Shown here piece after piece: positions 28,049 through 38,322 of a stretch of 64,000 bases of DNA. The translations under genes and the position numbers were made by a program. The notes under the pieces were generated by a model. The model was not told the origin of the DNA. It saw nothing but the letters and a program-made list of their open reading frames with translations, and did no database searches. The stretch comes from Paenibacillus sp. YPG26 (GTDB lineage: Bacteria; Bacillota; Bacilli; Paenibacillales; Paenibacillaceae): positions 3,902,666-3,966,665 of the forward strand of contig NZ_CP084530.1 of assembly GCF_023704175.1 (NCBI RefSeq), in the 5' to 3' direction. How positions within the stretch are numbered: position 1 is the stretch's first letter; every line of letters starts with the position of its first letter.

Positions 28049-29419
28049 TTATCCCGCAAAAGGATCCGCATGAGCCCGCTCATAATTCGCGAACTTATTA
28101 TAATTCTTCAAGAATACCAGCTCCACAGTGCCAACCGGACCGTTACGCTGCTTGGCAATAATGATCTCAATAATATTCTTCTTCTCTGTCTCTTGGTTAT
28201 AGTAATCATCCCGGTATAAGAAGGCAACGATATCGGCATCCTGCTCAATGGAACCGGATTCCCGAAGGTCAGACATCATAGGACGCTTGTCCTGACGCTG
28301 CTCCACACCCCGGCTGAGCTGGGACAGTGCGATAACCGGCACTTCAAGCTCACGGGCAATCTGCTTAAGCGTACGGGATATTTCGGATACTTCCTGCTGA
28401 CGGTTCTCGCCCGCCTTCCCCCGCCCGTGAATAAGCTGCAGGTAGTCAATGACGATCATGCCAAGCCCGCGCTCTTTCTTGAGACGGCGGCATTTGGCGC
28501 GGATATCAGCCACGGTAACCCCTGGCGTATCATCAATATAGATCTCCGCTTCAGAGAGCGCCGCGATGCCCATCGTCAGCTTCGACCAGTCATCATCACT
28601 CTTGAAGTCGCCTGTCCGCATGACCCCCGCATCCAGGTTCGCTTCCGCACAGATCATCCGCTGTACAAGCTGTGCCGCGGACATCTCCAGACTGAAGATC
28701 GCTACGGTCTCTTTGCTGCGCACGGCTGCATTCTGCGCGATATTCAGGGCGAATGCCGTCTTACCTACGGAAGGACGCGCCGCCACAATAATCAAGTCAT
28801 TGCGCTGGAAGCCGGAGGTCATCCTGTCCAGATCGGCGAATCCCGAGGAGACCCCGGTTGTTGTTCCTTTGTTCTGGTGCAGCACCTCCACGCGCTCGAA
28901 CACTTCCATAAGCACATCGCGGATGGCTATAAAGCCGCTGCCGGATCTTCCGTTGGAGATCTCCAGTATCTTGCGTTCCGCGTCACTCAGCATCCCGCCC
29001 ACATCATCGCCGTTCGTATAGCCGTCACTTACGATCTGGGTCGCGGTGCGAATGAGCCGCCGAAGCATCGATTTCTCTTCTATAATTCGGGCATAATAAT
29101 CCACGTTCGCCGCTGTCGGCACGGCATGGGCTAATCTGGCCAAGTGACTGACCCCGCCAATCTCCTCCAGCTCGCCTTTATCCTGCAGGCGGGAGGTCAG
29201 CGTGATCAGGTCAATAGGCTGGTTCGCCTCGCCAAGCTCGATCATGGTCTCATAGATCATCTGATGTGACTTATCGTAGAAATCCTCGGTACGCACCCGT
29301 TCCATCGCTGTAATCAGCGCTTCGGACTGGAGCAGAATGGCACCGAGAACTGCCTGTTCTGCTTCTAGGTTCTGAGGAGGAATTCGATCGACAAATAACT
29401 CTGCGCCCATCATGCCCAT
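28049..29419 (-). CDS. dnaB: replicative DNA helicase
   Basis: A 456-aa hexameric 5'-3' helicase (called DnaC in Bacillus subtilis). The N-terminal DnaB domain (about 10-115) carries QAVLGAILL. The RecA-like core has Walker A ARPSVGKTAFALN (214-221), Walker B IVIDYLQLIHG, and DLRESGSIEQDADIV near the arginine-finger region. The ribosome site GGAGGA lies within the end of rplI, whose stop is 1 bp away. Part of gdpP-rplI-dnaB. Confidence 0.99.
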   Translation of the reverse strand: MGMMGAELFVDRIPPQNLEAEQAVLGAILLQSEALITAMERVRTEDFYDKSHQMIYETMIELGEANQPIDLITLTSRLQDKGELEEIGGVSHLARLAHAVPTAANVDYYARIIEEKSMLRRLIRTATQIVSDGYTNGDDVGGMLSDAERKILEISNGRSGSGFIAIRDVLMEVFERVEVLHQNKGTTTGVSSGFADLDRMTSGFQRNDLIIVAARPSVGKTAFALNIAQNAAVRSKETVAIFSLEMSAAQLVQRMICAEANLDAGVMRTGDFKSDDDWSKLTMGIAALSEAEIYIDDTPGVTVADIRAKCRRLKKERGLGMIVIDYLQLIHGRGKAGENRQQEVSEISRTLKQIARELEVPVIALSQLSRGVEQRQDKRPMMSDLRESGSIEQDADIVAFLYRDDYYNQETEKKNIIEIIIAKQRNGPVGTVELVFLKNYNKFANYERAHADPFAG

Positions 29420-29420
29420 G

Positions 29421-29864
29421 TCATTCCTCCGTCACTTGGACCTTAAGCGTTGTCTTCACTTCAGGATGAAGCTTCACAGTAACCTGCGTTACGCCGAGTG
29501 TACGGATCGGATCGTTCAGTTCGATCTTCCGCTTATCAAGCTTCACGCCAAGCCCCTGCATGGCTTCCGCAATCTGCTTGCTGGTGATCGCTCCGAACAG
29601 ACGGCCGCCCTCGCCGGATTTGGCCTTAAGCTCCACTTTCATCTCTTCAAGCTTCTTGCCAAGCTCTATAGCCTCTTCCTTCTCCTGCTGCTTACGCTTA
29701 AGCTCTGCTGCGGATTGGTTCTCCAGTGTCTTCACATTGCCTTGGGTGGCCGGCTTCACAAGACCTTTAGGCAGCAGGAAGTTCTGTGCGTACCCTTCCG
29801 ATACTTCCTTTACCTGTCCCTTTTTACCTTGTCCCTTAACATCCTGCAAGAATATTACTTTCAT
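29421..29864 (-). CDS. rplI: 50S ribosomal protein L9
   Basis: 147 aa, the usual L9 length. It has the N-terminal RNA-binding domain ([21 protein letters not shown], then [13 protein letters not shown]), a long connecting helix rich in Lys and Glu (about 40-75), and the C-terminal domain. The start overlaps the gdpP stop by 4 bp (ATGA type), so it is translationally coupled to gdpP. Confidence 0.99.
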   Translation of the reverse strand: MKVIFLQDVKGQGKKGQVKEVSEGYAQNFLLPKGLVKPATQGNVKTLENQSAAELKRKQQEKEEAIELGKKLEEMKVELKAKSGEGGRLFGAITSKQIAEAMQGLGVKLDKRKIELNDPIRTLGVTQVTVKLHPEVKTTLKVQVTEE

Positions 29865-31843
29865 TCAAATAACCCCTCTTCCTTTTCGATTTCATCTAGT
29901 ACTTCCAGCAGCCTCTTCTCGGCTTCCGCCTGTGAGCATTCCAGCTGAGCGGCCGCGTTCGTCAGATGTCCCCCGCCGCCTAGCCGCTCCATCACGACCT
30001 GCACATTCATGGTACCCAGCGATCTTGCGCTGATGCCGATCATGCCATCAGGCCGGCTGCTTATCACAAAGGAGGCCAGCACGTTCGTCATATTCAGCAG
30101 CGTATCAGCCACTTGGGCGATGAGCAGCTGCGGTATTTTGCGATTCGGCTCGGTTACGGCAAGCGCGATATGCCCATGAATCATACGGGCATGCTTGATG
30201 ATCTCCGCCTTCTCGATATACTCCTGCAGATCCTCCTTCAGGATGCGCTGCACCATTACCGTATCTGCGCCGTTACGCCGCAGGAAGCCAGCAGCCTCGA
30301 AAGTCCGCGACCCGGTATGAAGCGCGAAGTGCTTCGTATCCACGGTAATCCCGGCCAGCAGCGAAGTAGCCTCGAGCGGGCTGAGCTCAACTTTCTCGTG
30401 AATGTACTGAAGCAGCTCGGTCACCAGCTCACAGGCTGATGAAGCATAAGGCTCCAGATACACGAGGACTGCATCATTGATAAATTCCTCGCCGCGGCGG
30501 TGGTGATCAACAATAACCACCCGGCGCGCTTCTTCCACCAATCGGGGCTCCATAGTCATGGAAGCCTTATGGGTGTCAACAATAATAAGCAGCGTATTCT
30601 CTGTCATCAGCGCCATGGCCTGATCCGGGCTGATGAACCTCCGCTTCAGGGCATCGTCCTTCTCAATCCGTTCCATAATGCGTTCAATCGCCGGATTGAC
30701 CCCGTCCAGCACAATATGCGCTTCGACATTGTACATATCTGCCGCCTTGAGGACTCCGATCGAGGCTCCAATTACGTCCAGGTCCGGTACTCTATGGCCC
30801 ATGATGATCACGCGGTCGCTCTCCTGCATGAGATCCCGCAGCGCATGCGCGATAACACGCGCCCGGACCCGTGTGCGTTTCTCCACCGCCGTGGTCTTGC
30901 CTCCATAGAAGCTCAATCTCTGCCCGGACTTCACAGCGGCCTGGTCGCCTCCGCGGCCAAGCGCCATATCCAGACTCGATTGGGCCAGCTCTCCAAGCTC
31001 ACTGATACTGCCAGCCCCAAAGGCAAGCCCGATACTCAGCGTCATCGGCACTTTCAGGTCAGCCGTCATCTCCCGGACCTCATCCAGAATCACGAACCGG
31101 CTCTGCTCAAGCTCCTTAAGGGAGAGATGATTGAACATCATCAAATAGCGTTCGGATGACAGCCGGCGCAGATATACCTTATGCTGCTTAGCCCAGGCTG
31201 TAAGGGACGAAGCGACCCTCGCAATCAGCGCGGCCCGCTGCTGGTCATCCATCCCCTGGGAAGCCTCGTCGAGGTTATCCAGCATGATAATGCCCAGCGC
31301 AAGCCGTTCATCCTCATATTTCTCCCGCAGAACAGCCAGCTCGGTCATGTCATGAATATAAATAAGCCGCTCATCCGCTTGTATCGTAAGTTCATAGTTA
31401 CGCTCATTAATAACGACTTCCACCGTAGAACGGTTGTGGTCGCCCTCGCGCTTGTCTCTGGACAACTGGGGCAGCGGAGGCAGCAGCTCGGTGAGTGGCT
31501 GTCCTACCACGGTCCCCCGGCTGAACATGCCAGCCACGAAGCGGTTGTGCCATTCAACCGTCTTATCTTCCGAATACAGCATAACTCCGAAAGGGAGACG
31601 GCTGATGGCTTCGCCCTCCACTCTCTTGATCCGGAAGGTCAGTTCCGTAATATACTGAACCATCTCCATCCGGAATCTGCGCTCTGCTTGCAGCATTACA
31701 TAAGCCAGCGCTCCTACCATACACATACTTACCAGACCCAGAACCCAATTGTAATAGGATACGAAAATGACAAGCAGCAGCATGAGCATGAACGCCCACA
31801 CGGTCTGATAGCCGTACCAGCGCTTTTGCAATAAATTAGGCAT
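29861..31843 (-). CDS. gdpP: cyclic-di-AMP phosphodiesterase GdpP
   Basis: 660 aa. Two N-terminal membrane helices (about 10-55), a PAS-like domain (about 75-170), a degenerate GGDEF domain (about 175-300) lacking the active-site motif, then DHH ([26 protein letters not shown]) and DHHA1 ([10 protein letters not shown]) domains that hydrolyse cyclic di-AMP with manganese. It controls osmotic balance and wall stress tolerance in Firmicutes. It is preceded by the yybS-type gene 11 bp away and followed by rplI. Confidence 0.98.
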   Translation of the reverse strand: MPNLLQKRWYGYQTVWAFMLMLLLVIFVSYYNWVLGLVSMCMVGALAYVMLQAERRFRMEMVQYITELTFRIKRVEGEAISRLPFGVMLYSEDKTVEWHNRFVAGMFSRGTVVGQPLTELLPPLPQLSRDKREGDHNRSTVEVVINERNYELTIQADERLIYIHDMTELAVLREKYEDERLALGIIMLDNLDEASQGMDDQQRAALIARVASSLTAWAKQHKVYLRRLSSERYLMMFNHLSLKELEQSRFVILDEVREMTADLKVPMTLSIGLAFGAGSISELGELAQSSLDMALGRGGDQAAVKSGQRLSFYGGKTTAVEKRTRVRARVIAHALRDLMQESDRVIIMGHRVPDLDVIGASIGVLKAADMYNVEAHIVLDGVNPAIERIMERIEKDDALKRRFISPDQAMALMTENTLLIIVDTHKASMTMEPRLVEEARRVVIVDHHRRGEEFINDAVLVYLEPYASSACELVTELLQYIHEKVELSPLEATSLLAGITVDTKHFALHTGSRTFEAAGFLRRNGADTVMVQRILKEDLQEYIEKAEIIKHARMIHGHIALAVTEPNRKIPQLLIAQVADTLLNMTNVLASFVISSRPDGMIGISARSLGTMNVQVVMERLGGGGHLTNAAAQLECSQAEAEKRLLEVLDEIEKEEGLFE

Positions 31844-31854
31844 GCCTTCTCACC

Positions 31855-32784
31855 CTATCGTCTTGATCTAGTAACCATATCCCGCAGTGGAAATGCAATG
31901 TCAAACAAACCGATAATCCAGAGAGGACGGATAAAGAGAATCGCGATTGTCAGCAGGATTGGAATCGTCAGATTCCATTTCTTCACGTGAGCCAGATAGA
32001 AGAAGAATCCCGCAGCCTGAATCATGAAGCCGAATTGGAGCAGCGGCATCAGATTGAGGAGCACCGTTCCCAGGAACCCGTCTCTTGCGGCAGTCCCCGC
32101 GAACAGCTGAATAATAAGTCCGATACAGTAATACCAGACCAGGGACCGCGGCAGCTTAAGCTCCCGGAACGGCTTCATCTTGGGTGTAATCTGGCCCAGA
32201 CTGCCCAAGGTTGGCCTTGTAATTGCATGCGTTACTGTCGCCATAGCTAGTGAAGTTACCGTCATTGTAAATGGAATCATTCTCACGGTCAGGTCAGACA
32301 GCAGCTCCGTCTTCTCTTCCGACCAATTCAGACTGGTTGCCAGGTTGCTGCCTGTCATGTCACGCAGCGGACTCGCGGCAGAGTTGATAATATTCTCAAT
32401 AGTCTGAGCGAGATTAAAGTCAAAGAACACCGTACTGACAAGCAGCAGTAGAATAAATTCCCCCAATATGGCAGCCGCTCCAACGAGAAGGGTCCGCATA
32501 GCGGGAGCCCGTTTCTTGTACATATGACCCATAGCGATAGATGGAACAAGGAAATACAGTGGCAGCAGTATGAAATAAGGGCCTAATAAAAACGACAAGA
32601 GCAATAGTACAGGTACAACGTGCAGAATAAATGAAGTTCTCGACAAGGTCGTGTACAAGATCACGCCAGGCACCAGAAGGAACAGAACCGTGACTACAGT
32701 CAGCGGGGTTACCAGAGATAGCAGGAGCAAGAAGTAGACTACGCTCCAGGCCGCAGATGTCCAGTGAAATTTCAAAAGGTTCAC
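31855..32784 (-). CDS. DUF2232 (YybS-like) membrane protein
   Basis: A 309-aa protein with about eight hydrophobic segments and the features of the YybS/DUF2232 family (N-terminal VVYFLLLLSLVTPLTVVT, central GxxILGEFILLLLVST). It is regularly found just upstream of gdpP in Bacillales. Function unknown; an ECF-transporter-like membrane fold has been suggested for similar proteins. Its start overlaps the MazG-like gene by 4 bp. Confidence 0.88.
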   Translation of the reverse strand: MNLLKFHWTSAAWSVVYFLLLLSLVTPLTVVTVLFLLVPGVILYTTLSRTSFILHVVPVLLLLSFLLGPYFILLPLYFLVPSIAMGHMYKKRAPAMRTLLVGAAAILGEFILLLLVSTVFFDFNLAQTIENIINSAASPLRDMTGSNLATSLNWSEEKTELLSDLTVRMIPFTMTVTSLAMATVTHAITRPTLGSLGQITPKMKPFRELKLPRSLVWYYCIGLIIQLFAGTAARDGFLGTVLLNLMPLLQFGFMIQAAGFFFYLAHVKKWNLTIPILLTIAILFIRPLWIIGLFDIAFPLRDMVTRSRR

Positions 32785-33083
32785 CTCTTACGCATATGTT
32801 CTTCCAATGCGGAAATATCTTGATACCAATCTTCAAGCTGATGGCCTTCCTGCTTATGCCTTCTCAGCTTCTCCATAATACTCTCATCCAAATCACGGAA
32901 TGAGATCCCAAGCCGCCGTCCGAGGATATATCCACTGACGATCAGACTGGCCAGACTGTCCGTTATCCGGGTCGTGCTGCCTTCCCACAGAGCTTTGAAT
33001 AGACGGGACACGTGATCAACCACTTCGGTTTTCAGCCATTCAATGACTTTGGCCCTCTTGGCCACATCCATTTCTTTATGCAT
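32781..33083 (-). CDS. MazG-like family protein
   Basis: A 100-aa helical protein of the MazG-like family (PF12643 type). It contains AKRAKVIEWLKTEVVDHVSRLFKALWEG and LASLIVSGYILGRRLGISF. It lacks a convincing EExxE-type metal motif, so pyrophosphatase activity is doubtful. It begins the leftward unit with yybS and gdpP. The start may be the first ATG or the ATG four codons later (MDVAKR); no strong ribosome site distinguishes them. Confidence 0.8.
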   Translation of the reverse strand: MHKEMDVAKRAKVIEWLKTEVVDHVSRLFKALWEGSTTRITDSLASLIVSGYILGRRLGISFRDLDESIMEKLRRHKQEGHQLEDWYQDISALEEHMRKR

Positions 33084-33194
33084 GGTAGACCGATCACACT
33101 CTCTCTCCTAGAAAAAGCTTTATTCTCCATTATAGCATAAATCCCATTTCTCCACCTAAGCCCTGAATCACAAGGCAGCTAGGTCTACCCGCTC

Positions 33195-33623
33195 CTATTG
33201 TCCCGGTGCAATCTCACTTCGGGATACGAATCTCTCGCAATATTCTATAATCTGACTCCGCCTTACAATCCCGATGAACCGGTTCATATCATCCACCACC
33301 GGGACAAAGTTCTGCACCTTGGCCAGGTTGATCAGATCCTCCATGTCTTCATCTATAGAGACGGGTTTGTTATCCACCCGAAGCGGAATGTCTTTGAGCA
33401 GGAACCTGTTAGCGTTCTCGAAGGTCACCTTGCCTTTGGAATTCTTCATGTACCAGAGCAGATCCCCTTCGGTGACAGTACCGACATATACGCCGGTCTT
33501 GTCAATGATAGGCACAGCCGTGTACCGGTGATATTCCATGCGTTCCAAAGTCTGCCTGAGAGTTGAATCCAGGGTTACCGAGACAACGTCGCTTTTTGGA
33601 AGCAAAAAAAATGCAATATTCAT
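33195..33623 (-). CDS. CBS-domain protein
   Basis: A 142-aa protein made almost only of a CBS pair: repeat one about 15-65 (TLRQTLERMEYHRYTAVPIID then GVYVGTVTEGDLL), repeat two about 75-135 (DMEDLINLAKVQNFVPVVDD then FIGIVRRSQII). Such modules bind adenosine nucleotides. There is no attached catalytic domain. It is a stand-alone gene between the LCP and MazG-like genes; its partner is unknown. Confidence 0.9.
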   Translation of the reverse strand: MNIAFFLLPKSDVVSVTLDSTLRQTLERMEYHRYTAVPIIDKTGVYVGTVTEGDLLWYMKNSKGKVTFENANRFLLKDIPLRVDNKPVSIDEDMEDLINLAKVQNFVPVVDDMNRFIGIVRRSQIIEYCERFVSRSEIAPGQ

Positions 33624-33717
33624 TTCAGAAATAATCCTCCTCTATCCTTCCTCACCCATGAGAAAGTATAAGTCCCCTATTGGTACGTATCAGGCCGGAC
33701 ATTGTTCCACCCAGGCG

Positions 33718-33750
33718 AAAAAATCGGCAGCCGGTACTCCGGACTGCCGA
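33718..33750 (-). terminator. terminator of the LCP-family gene
   Basis: Leftward, TCGGCAGTCCGG pairs with CCGGCTGCCGA, then TTTTTTCGCC. About 80 bp after the LCP stop. Confidence 0.8.
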
Positions 33751-33831
33751 ATAGATGTCTAACTAGCTCATATACAGAATGGATACAGTCCTGGAGCCGC
33801 TTCTGTATATATTATGGCATCTCAAGAACAA

Positions 33832-34854
33832 TCATTCAATTACTTGCTTCTCGGGGAGCAGAAGCTGTGCATCTGTCGTATCTGGACTCGACCAGCTGTC
33901 GATCAGCTTCTCCGCATATTCCACATCTTCCTTGTTCGCCAGATCATAGAACACATTATTGATGCGGGTTCCCTTGCCCATAATCGTGTAGCTATAGATC
34001 TGCGGCGGGTTCTCCCCCGTCAGCAGCTGTTTGGCAAGGTCAATGATATTATTCGGGACAATATCCGTCTTGAAGTTGGCACCCGCAATGTCCATAAGCT
34101 CAGGAATCTTGGATACCTGGTCAAGCTGAAGCACCCTGCTAACCATCGCATTCAGGAAGACTTGATGTCTCTTAGTCCGGTTAAAGTCGCTATCCTCGCG
34201 GTAGCGTACGAAGTTCAGCGCGTCCTTACCATTATAGATCGGCTGTCCCGCTTTAATTGTGAACTTCTCATGGTCCTTGTTCTTATTCACAATGTCCTTG
34301 GCAATTGGCAGCTCTACGCCTCCAAGCGCGTCGACTACGTCACGAAGCCCCTCGAAATTAATGGCGGCATAATACTCCGCCTGATGCCCGAGGAAAGCTT
34401 CCACCGTATCTTTGGACATCTTCTCTCCGCCAAAAGCATAAGCGTGATTGATCTTATCCTTCTTGTTCCTGCCGACAATCTCCGTATAAGTGTCTCTCGG
34501 GATCGAGATAAGCAGAACTTTACCTTCCTTAGGACGTATCACAGCATAGATCATCGTGTCCGAACGGGAAGGCTCATTATCCCGCTGGTCCACACCGAGC
34601 AGCAGTGCGGAGAACGGCTTGGTCTGGTATACCACCGGCTTCGGCTGCTCTCCCTTGAGGGGTGCATACGACTTCTGGAGCTTCTTCTCCACATGGTCAG
34701 ATAAAAATATATCGAAAGCCATAATAGCCAGCGGTTTCCTATATACATATATACCCGCACCGAGAACAGCAGCAACAAGGAGAACAATTCCCCAGGTTCT
34801 TAACCTGTTCTTCTTCTTGGGCTTCTTAATTCTTGTTAATCTCTGATCCTTCAT
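33832..34854 (-). CDS. LytR-CpsA-Psr (LCP) family cell-wall glycopolymer ligase
   Basis: 340 aa with a basic cytoplasmic tail, one membrane helix (about 20-42) and an extracellular LCP domain. Conserved pieces are LLLGVDQRDNEPSRSDTMI, LLISIPRDTYTEI, INHAYAFGG and NFVRYREDSDFNRTKRHQ, with the arginines and aspartates that bind polyprenyl-pyrophosphate substrates. It transfers teichoic acid or similar polymer from the lipid carrier to peptidoglycan. Monocistronic. Confidence 0.95.
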   Translation of the reverse strand: MKDQRLTRIKKPKKKNRLRTWGIVLLVAAVLGAGIYVYRKPLAIMAFDIFLSDHVEKKLQKSYAPLKGEQPKPVVYQTKPFSALLLGVDQRDNEPSRSDTMIYAVIRPKEGKVLLISIPRDTYTEIVGRNKKDKINHAYAFGGEKMSKDTVEAFLGHQAEYYAAINFEGLRDVVDALGGVELPIAKDIVNKNKDHEKFTIKAGQPIYNGKDALNFVRYREDSDFNRTKRHQVFLNAMVSRVLQLDQVSKIPELMDIAGANFKTDIVPNNIIDLAKQLLTGENPPQIYSYTIMGKGTRINNVFYDLANKEDVEYAEKLIDSWSSPDTTDAQLLLPEKQVIE

Positions 34855-35279
34855 AACCCTGCCTCCAATTATATGCCGCTAGAGGACCCTGTTAGTCCTC
34901 ATCTATATGTCGTACATGTCTGTCCGATGCCTGTTCCCTACCCGGACAGCCATGATTATCGTTGTAACTTATGGACTTAACTCATCGTCATAACTACATT
35001 CTCTCGCAGCATGTATTTAGCAGCATAATTCCGCTTGCCGGGCCCCCTTCCACATTGCCGCCAATAGTGTGTAACATGCAAGAGCTTCAATTCTTTTCTT
35101 CGTTAATAGAATTCTATTGTTCATTGTACCTACTAGAAAACGCCAAAACACTACAAAAAGGTTAAAATCCTTATGCACATCGATCAATATAACCTAAGTA
35201 ACTAGCATCTATCAACTATTAAACACTGGTAGTATAGCTAGTTGTTATGCAATAACCTCTAAGAACCCCAATTCGCCAC
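34855..35279. other. intergenic region upstream of the LCP gene
   Basis: 425 bp, increasingly A/T-rich to the right. A hairpin with CTGTCCG/CGGACAG arms lies near 34919-34948. A TACAAT hexamer on the minus strand near 35124 is a possible -10 box. No gene supported. Confidence 0.4.
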
Positions 35280-35317
35280 AAAAAAACGGGCAGAGAATCT
35301 CTTCTCTACCCGCTTAA
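35280..35317 (-). terminator. terminator of the oligopeptide transport operon
   Basis: Leftward, AGCGGGTAGAGAAGAG pairs with TCTCTGCCCGTT, followed by seven Ts; it starts right after the oppF-like stop. Confidence 0.88.
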
Positions 35318-35318
35318 C

Positions 35319-36344
35319 TTATTGAAGCTTCTTCAGTTCATTGCCTTCAAGCAATGGGAAGTGACAGGCAACCTGTCTGCCCGGAAGGGCCTCCTCCAGC
35401 AGCGGCTCTACCTGACTGCATTTCTCCTGTGCAAGCGGACAGCGGGTATGGAACCGGCAGCCGGATGGCGGGTTCGCAGGGGATGGAACATCACCCTTTA
35501 ATACGATACGCTCCCGTTTGCGGGTTGGTGATGGCTTGGGAATGGCCGACAGCAGGGCTGCGGTGTAAGGATGAAGCGGATGAGCGAACAGCTCTTCCGT
35601 CTCAGCTACCTCAACCATTTTACCAAGATACATAACGCCTACGCGATCTGAAATATGACGAACTACATTCAGACCATGGGCAATGAACAAGAAGGTAAGG
35701 CCCATCTCTTTCTGCAGCTTCATGAGCAGGTTGATAACCTGAGACTGGACAGACACGTCAAGGGCCGATACAGCCTCATCCGCAACGATAAACTGAGGAT
35801 TGAGCGCAATTGCCCGGGCAATACCGATCCGCTGACGCTGACCGCCTGAGAATTCATGCGGATACCGATTCCGCCGCGTTGGGTCAAGACCTACCAACTG
35901 CATCAATTCCACTACACGGTTGTCGATTTCCTTGGCAGACATATGGCGGTGAACACGGAGAGGCTCACCAATAATATCCTTAACCAGGAAGCGAGGGTTC
36001 AGAGAACCAAATGGATCCTGGAATATAATCTGCATTTCTTCACGAAGCTTGCGGAGCTCGGAATTGTTCAGGGAGTGAACATCTCTCCCGTTGAACAGAA
36101 CTTCGCCTTCCGTTGCACTTTGAAGCTTCAACACCACACGGCCGAAGGTGGATTTGCCACATCCGGATTCACCTACGAGTCCGAACGTCTCACCTTTACG
36201 AATGGAGATAGATACGTCATCTACAGCTTTCACATTGCCCACAACACGATTGAAGAGACCCGCTTTGATCGGGAAATACTTCTTCAGATGCTTAACCTCA
36301 ATGAGATTGTCTTGGTCCTCTACCTTGGGTTCTTGCATACTCAT
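35319..36344 (-). CDS. oligopeptide/dipeptide ABC transporter ATP-binding protein (OppF/DppF-like)
   Basis: 341 aa. Walker [14 protein letters not shown]-loop [11 protein letters not shown], signature [19 protein letters not shown], Walker [13 protein letters not shown] and H-loop FIAHGLN are all intact. The C-terminal oligo_HPY extension ([14 protein letters not shown]) with conserved cysteines is typical of the peptide/nickel class. It overlaps the OppD-like gene by 4 bp and ends the five-gene importer operon. Confidence 0.97.
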   Translation of the reverse strand: MSMQEPKVEDQDNLIEVKHLKKYFPIKAGLFNRVVGNVKAVDDVSISIRKGETFGLVGESGCGKSTFGRVVLKLQSATEGEVLFNGRDVHSLNNSELRKLREEMQIIFQDPFGSLNPRFLVKDIIGEPLRVHRHMSAKEIDNRVVELMQLVGLDPTRRNRYPHEFSGGQRQRIGIARAIALNPQFIVADEAVSALDVSVQSQVINLLMKLQKEMGLTFLFIAHGLNVVRHISDRVGVMYLGKMVEVAETEELFAHPLHPYTAALLSAIPKPSPTRKRERIVLKGDVPSPANPPSGCRFHTRCPLAQEKCSQVEPLLEEALPGRQVACHFPLLEGNELKKLQ

Positions 36345-37357
36345 TTCGCCTCGCCCCCGTTCCGGCCAAGTACCACAGGTGCCTTATCCTCATACAGCCA
36401 GCATACGGCAGAATGCTCCTGGCCTACTTTGAAGTTCAGTGGCTCCTGGGTCCTGCACTTATCCATAACATGCGGACAACGAGGGTGGAAGCGGCAGCCT
36501 CCAGGAAGATTGCCAAGGCCTGGAATGGTTCCCTTAATGGTATACAGCTCCCTGCCCCGAGTCCCTTCGAATCCCGGGATCGACTGCAGCAGCCCCACAG
36601 TATAAGGATGTGAAGGATTCGCGAAGACCTCTTCTACCGTCCCCTCCTCTACAATGGCGCCCGCATACATAACCGCGATCCGATCAGCCATCTCTGCCGC
36701 TACACCCATATCGTGGGTAATCAGCAGAATGGACATGCCCAGTTCTTCCTTCAGACGCTGAAGCAGATCTAGAATCTGCGCCTGCACCGTTACGTCCAGA
36801 GCTGTGGTAGGCTCATCTGCGATTAGAAGCTCAGGCTTACAAGCTAGAGCCACCGCGATGACGACACGCTGACACATTCCGCCCGACAGCTCATGCGGAT
36901 ACTGCTTCGCACGAATCTCCGGTGCTGGAATACCTACCAATCTAAGCAGGTTAACGGCTTCCGTCCAGGCTTCCGAATCACTCTTGTTCTGATGCAGTCT
37001 AAGACTTTCCGCAATCTGCTCTCCCACTGAGAATACCGGGTTCAAAGCCGACATGGGGTCTTGGAAGATCATTGCGATCTGGTTGCCGCGAATCTTGCGC
37101 ATATGCTCTTGATCCTTGGCGGCCAGGTCTTCCCCGCGGAATTTAATCTTCCCCTCCAGAATAGCTCCGCCAGCGTAATCAATCAGACGCATAATGGACA
37201 AGGACGTAACACTCTTGCCGCTGCCGGACTCGCCCACGAGACAGAGTGTTTTACCTTTTTCTATTGTTAAAGAGATGCTGTCCGTCGCTTTGACGAACCC
37301 CTTCTCTGTCATAAATCCGGTTGTCAGATTCTCTACTTCGAGTAATCTTTCCGCCAT
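36341..37357 (-). CDS. oligopeptide/dipeptide ABC transporter ATP-binding protein (OppD/DppD-like)
   Basis: 338 aa. Walker [14 protein letters not shown]-loop [12 protein letters not shown], signature [17 protein letters not shown], Walker [13 protein letters not shown] and H-loop LITHDMG are present, plus the C-terminal oligo_HPY region ([12 protein letters not shown]) used in the peptide importer class. The start overlaps the oppC-like 3' end by 25 bp. It pairs with the downstream OppF-like ATPase. Confidence 0.97.
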   Translation of the reverse strand: MAERLLEVENLTTGFMTEKGFVKATDSISLTIEKGKTLCLVGESGSGKSVTSLSIMRLIDYAGGAILEGKIKFRGEDLAAKDQEHMRKIRGNQIAMIFQDPMSALNPVFSVGEQIAESLRLHQNKSDSEAWTEAVNLLRLVGIPAPEIRAKQYPHELSGGMCQRVVIAVALACKPELLIADEPTTALDVTVQAQILDLLQRLKEELGMSILLITHDMGVAAEMADRIAVMYAGAIVEEGTVEEVFANPSHPYTVGLLQSIPGFEGTRGRELYTIKGTIPGLGNLPGGCRFHPRCPHVMDKCRTQEPLNFKVGQEHSAVCWLYEDKAPVVLGRNGGEAK

Positions 37358-38322
37358 TGTTTCAGCCTCCTCTGGGATAACATTGCTTTTTGTCTAGGGT
37401 CCAGAGCGTCACGAATGCCATCGCCAATAAAGTTAACGGCCAATACTACAATAAAAATGCATAACCCAGGATATACGGCCTGTATCGGATCGGTAAGCAT
37501 AAATTCTTGAGCATTACTCAGCATTTGACCCCAGCTTGTATCTGGAGCCTGTATACCAAGTCCAAGGTAGGATAATGCGGACTCACTCAATATGGCTCCG
37601 CCAACCATTAAGGTCGCATTAACAATAATCGGGAAGCTGGCGTTACGAAGCAAATGTCTAAAGATAATTCCTCCGCTCGATACGCCTATAGCTTTTGCGG
37701 CCTCTACATACTGGGTCTCACGTAGTTGGAGGAACGTCCCCCGTACGAGACGTGCGATCCCCATCCAGCTGGTAAAGGCAAGAATCATAATCATATATCT
37801 AACCTCTGAGCCGAAAATAGCCAATACCAGGATGTTAAGAAATAGAAGTGGAATAGAGTTCATCACATCAACCAAACGCATAAAAATCGTATCAATCCAT
37901 CCGCCGAAATAACCTGAAACAGCGCCAATCAACGAACCAATAATAACGGATGCCGCCGCTACAGTGAACCCGACAATAAGTGATATTTGTCCGCCATAGA
38001 GCAATCTGGAGAAGATGTCCCTGCCCAGCTCATCCGTGCCTAGCACATGGTTATCCGTCCCTGGTGGGAGATTCGAGATCATCAGATCAATGTTATTGGG
38101 CTTGAAGGGTGTGATCACCGGCGCGAGAAATGAGCCTGCCATGAAGATCAGCAATACAATAAGTCCCGTCATGGCAAACGGATTGCGAAAGAATTTCTTC
38201 CATACAATCATCCAAGGGCCCGGGGGCTTCTTGAGAGGTCTTGAAGTCGGCATCTCCTCAACAGGAGGCTGTACTCCAGGTTGTCCACCCGGGGCAAGGT
38301 CTTGGTTCATATTTACACTCAT
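37333..38322 (-). CDS. peptide ABC transporter permease (OppC/DppC-like)
   Basis: 329 aa with six membrane segments and a Pro-rich cytoplasmic N-terminus (first about 45 residues). It shows the OppC_N and BPD_transp_1 architecture and the EAA loop YVEAAKAIGVSSGGIIFRHLL that contacts the ATPase. The start overlaps the oppB-like stop by 4 bp. It forms the membrane pore with OppB-like. Confidence 0.96.
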   Translation of the reverse strand: MSVNMNQDLAPGGQPGVQPPVEEMPTSRPLKKPPGPWMIVWKKFFRNPFAMTGLIVLLIFMAGSFLAPVITPFKPNNIDLMISNLPPGTDNHVLGTDELGRDIFSRLLYGGQISLIVGFTVAAASVIIGSLIGAVSGYFGGWIDTIFMRLVDVMNSIPLLFLNILVLAIFGSEVRYMIMILAFTSWMGIARLVRGTFLQLRETQYVEAAKAIGVSSGGIIFRHLLRNASFPIIVNATLMVGGAILSESALSYLGLGIQAPDTSWGQMLSNAQEFMLTDPIQAVYPGLCIFIVVLAVNFIGDGIRDALDPRQKAMLSQRRLKQWRKDYSK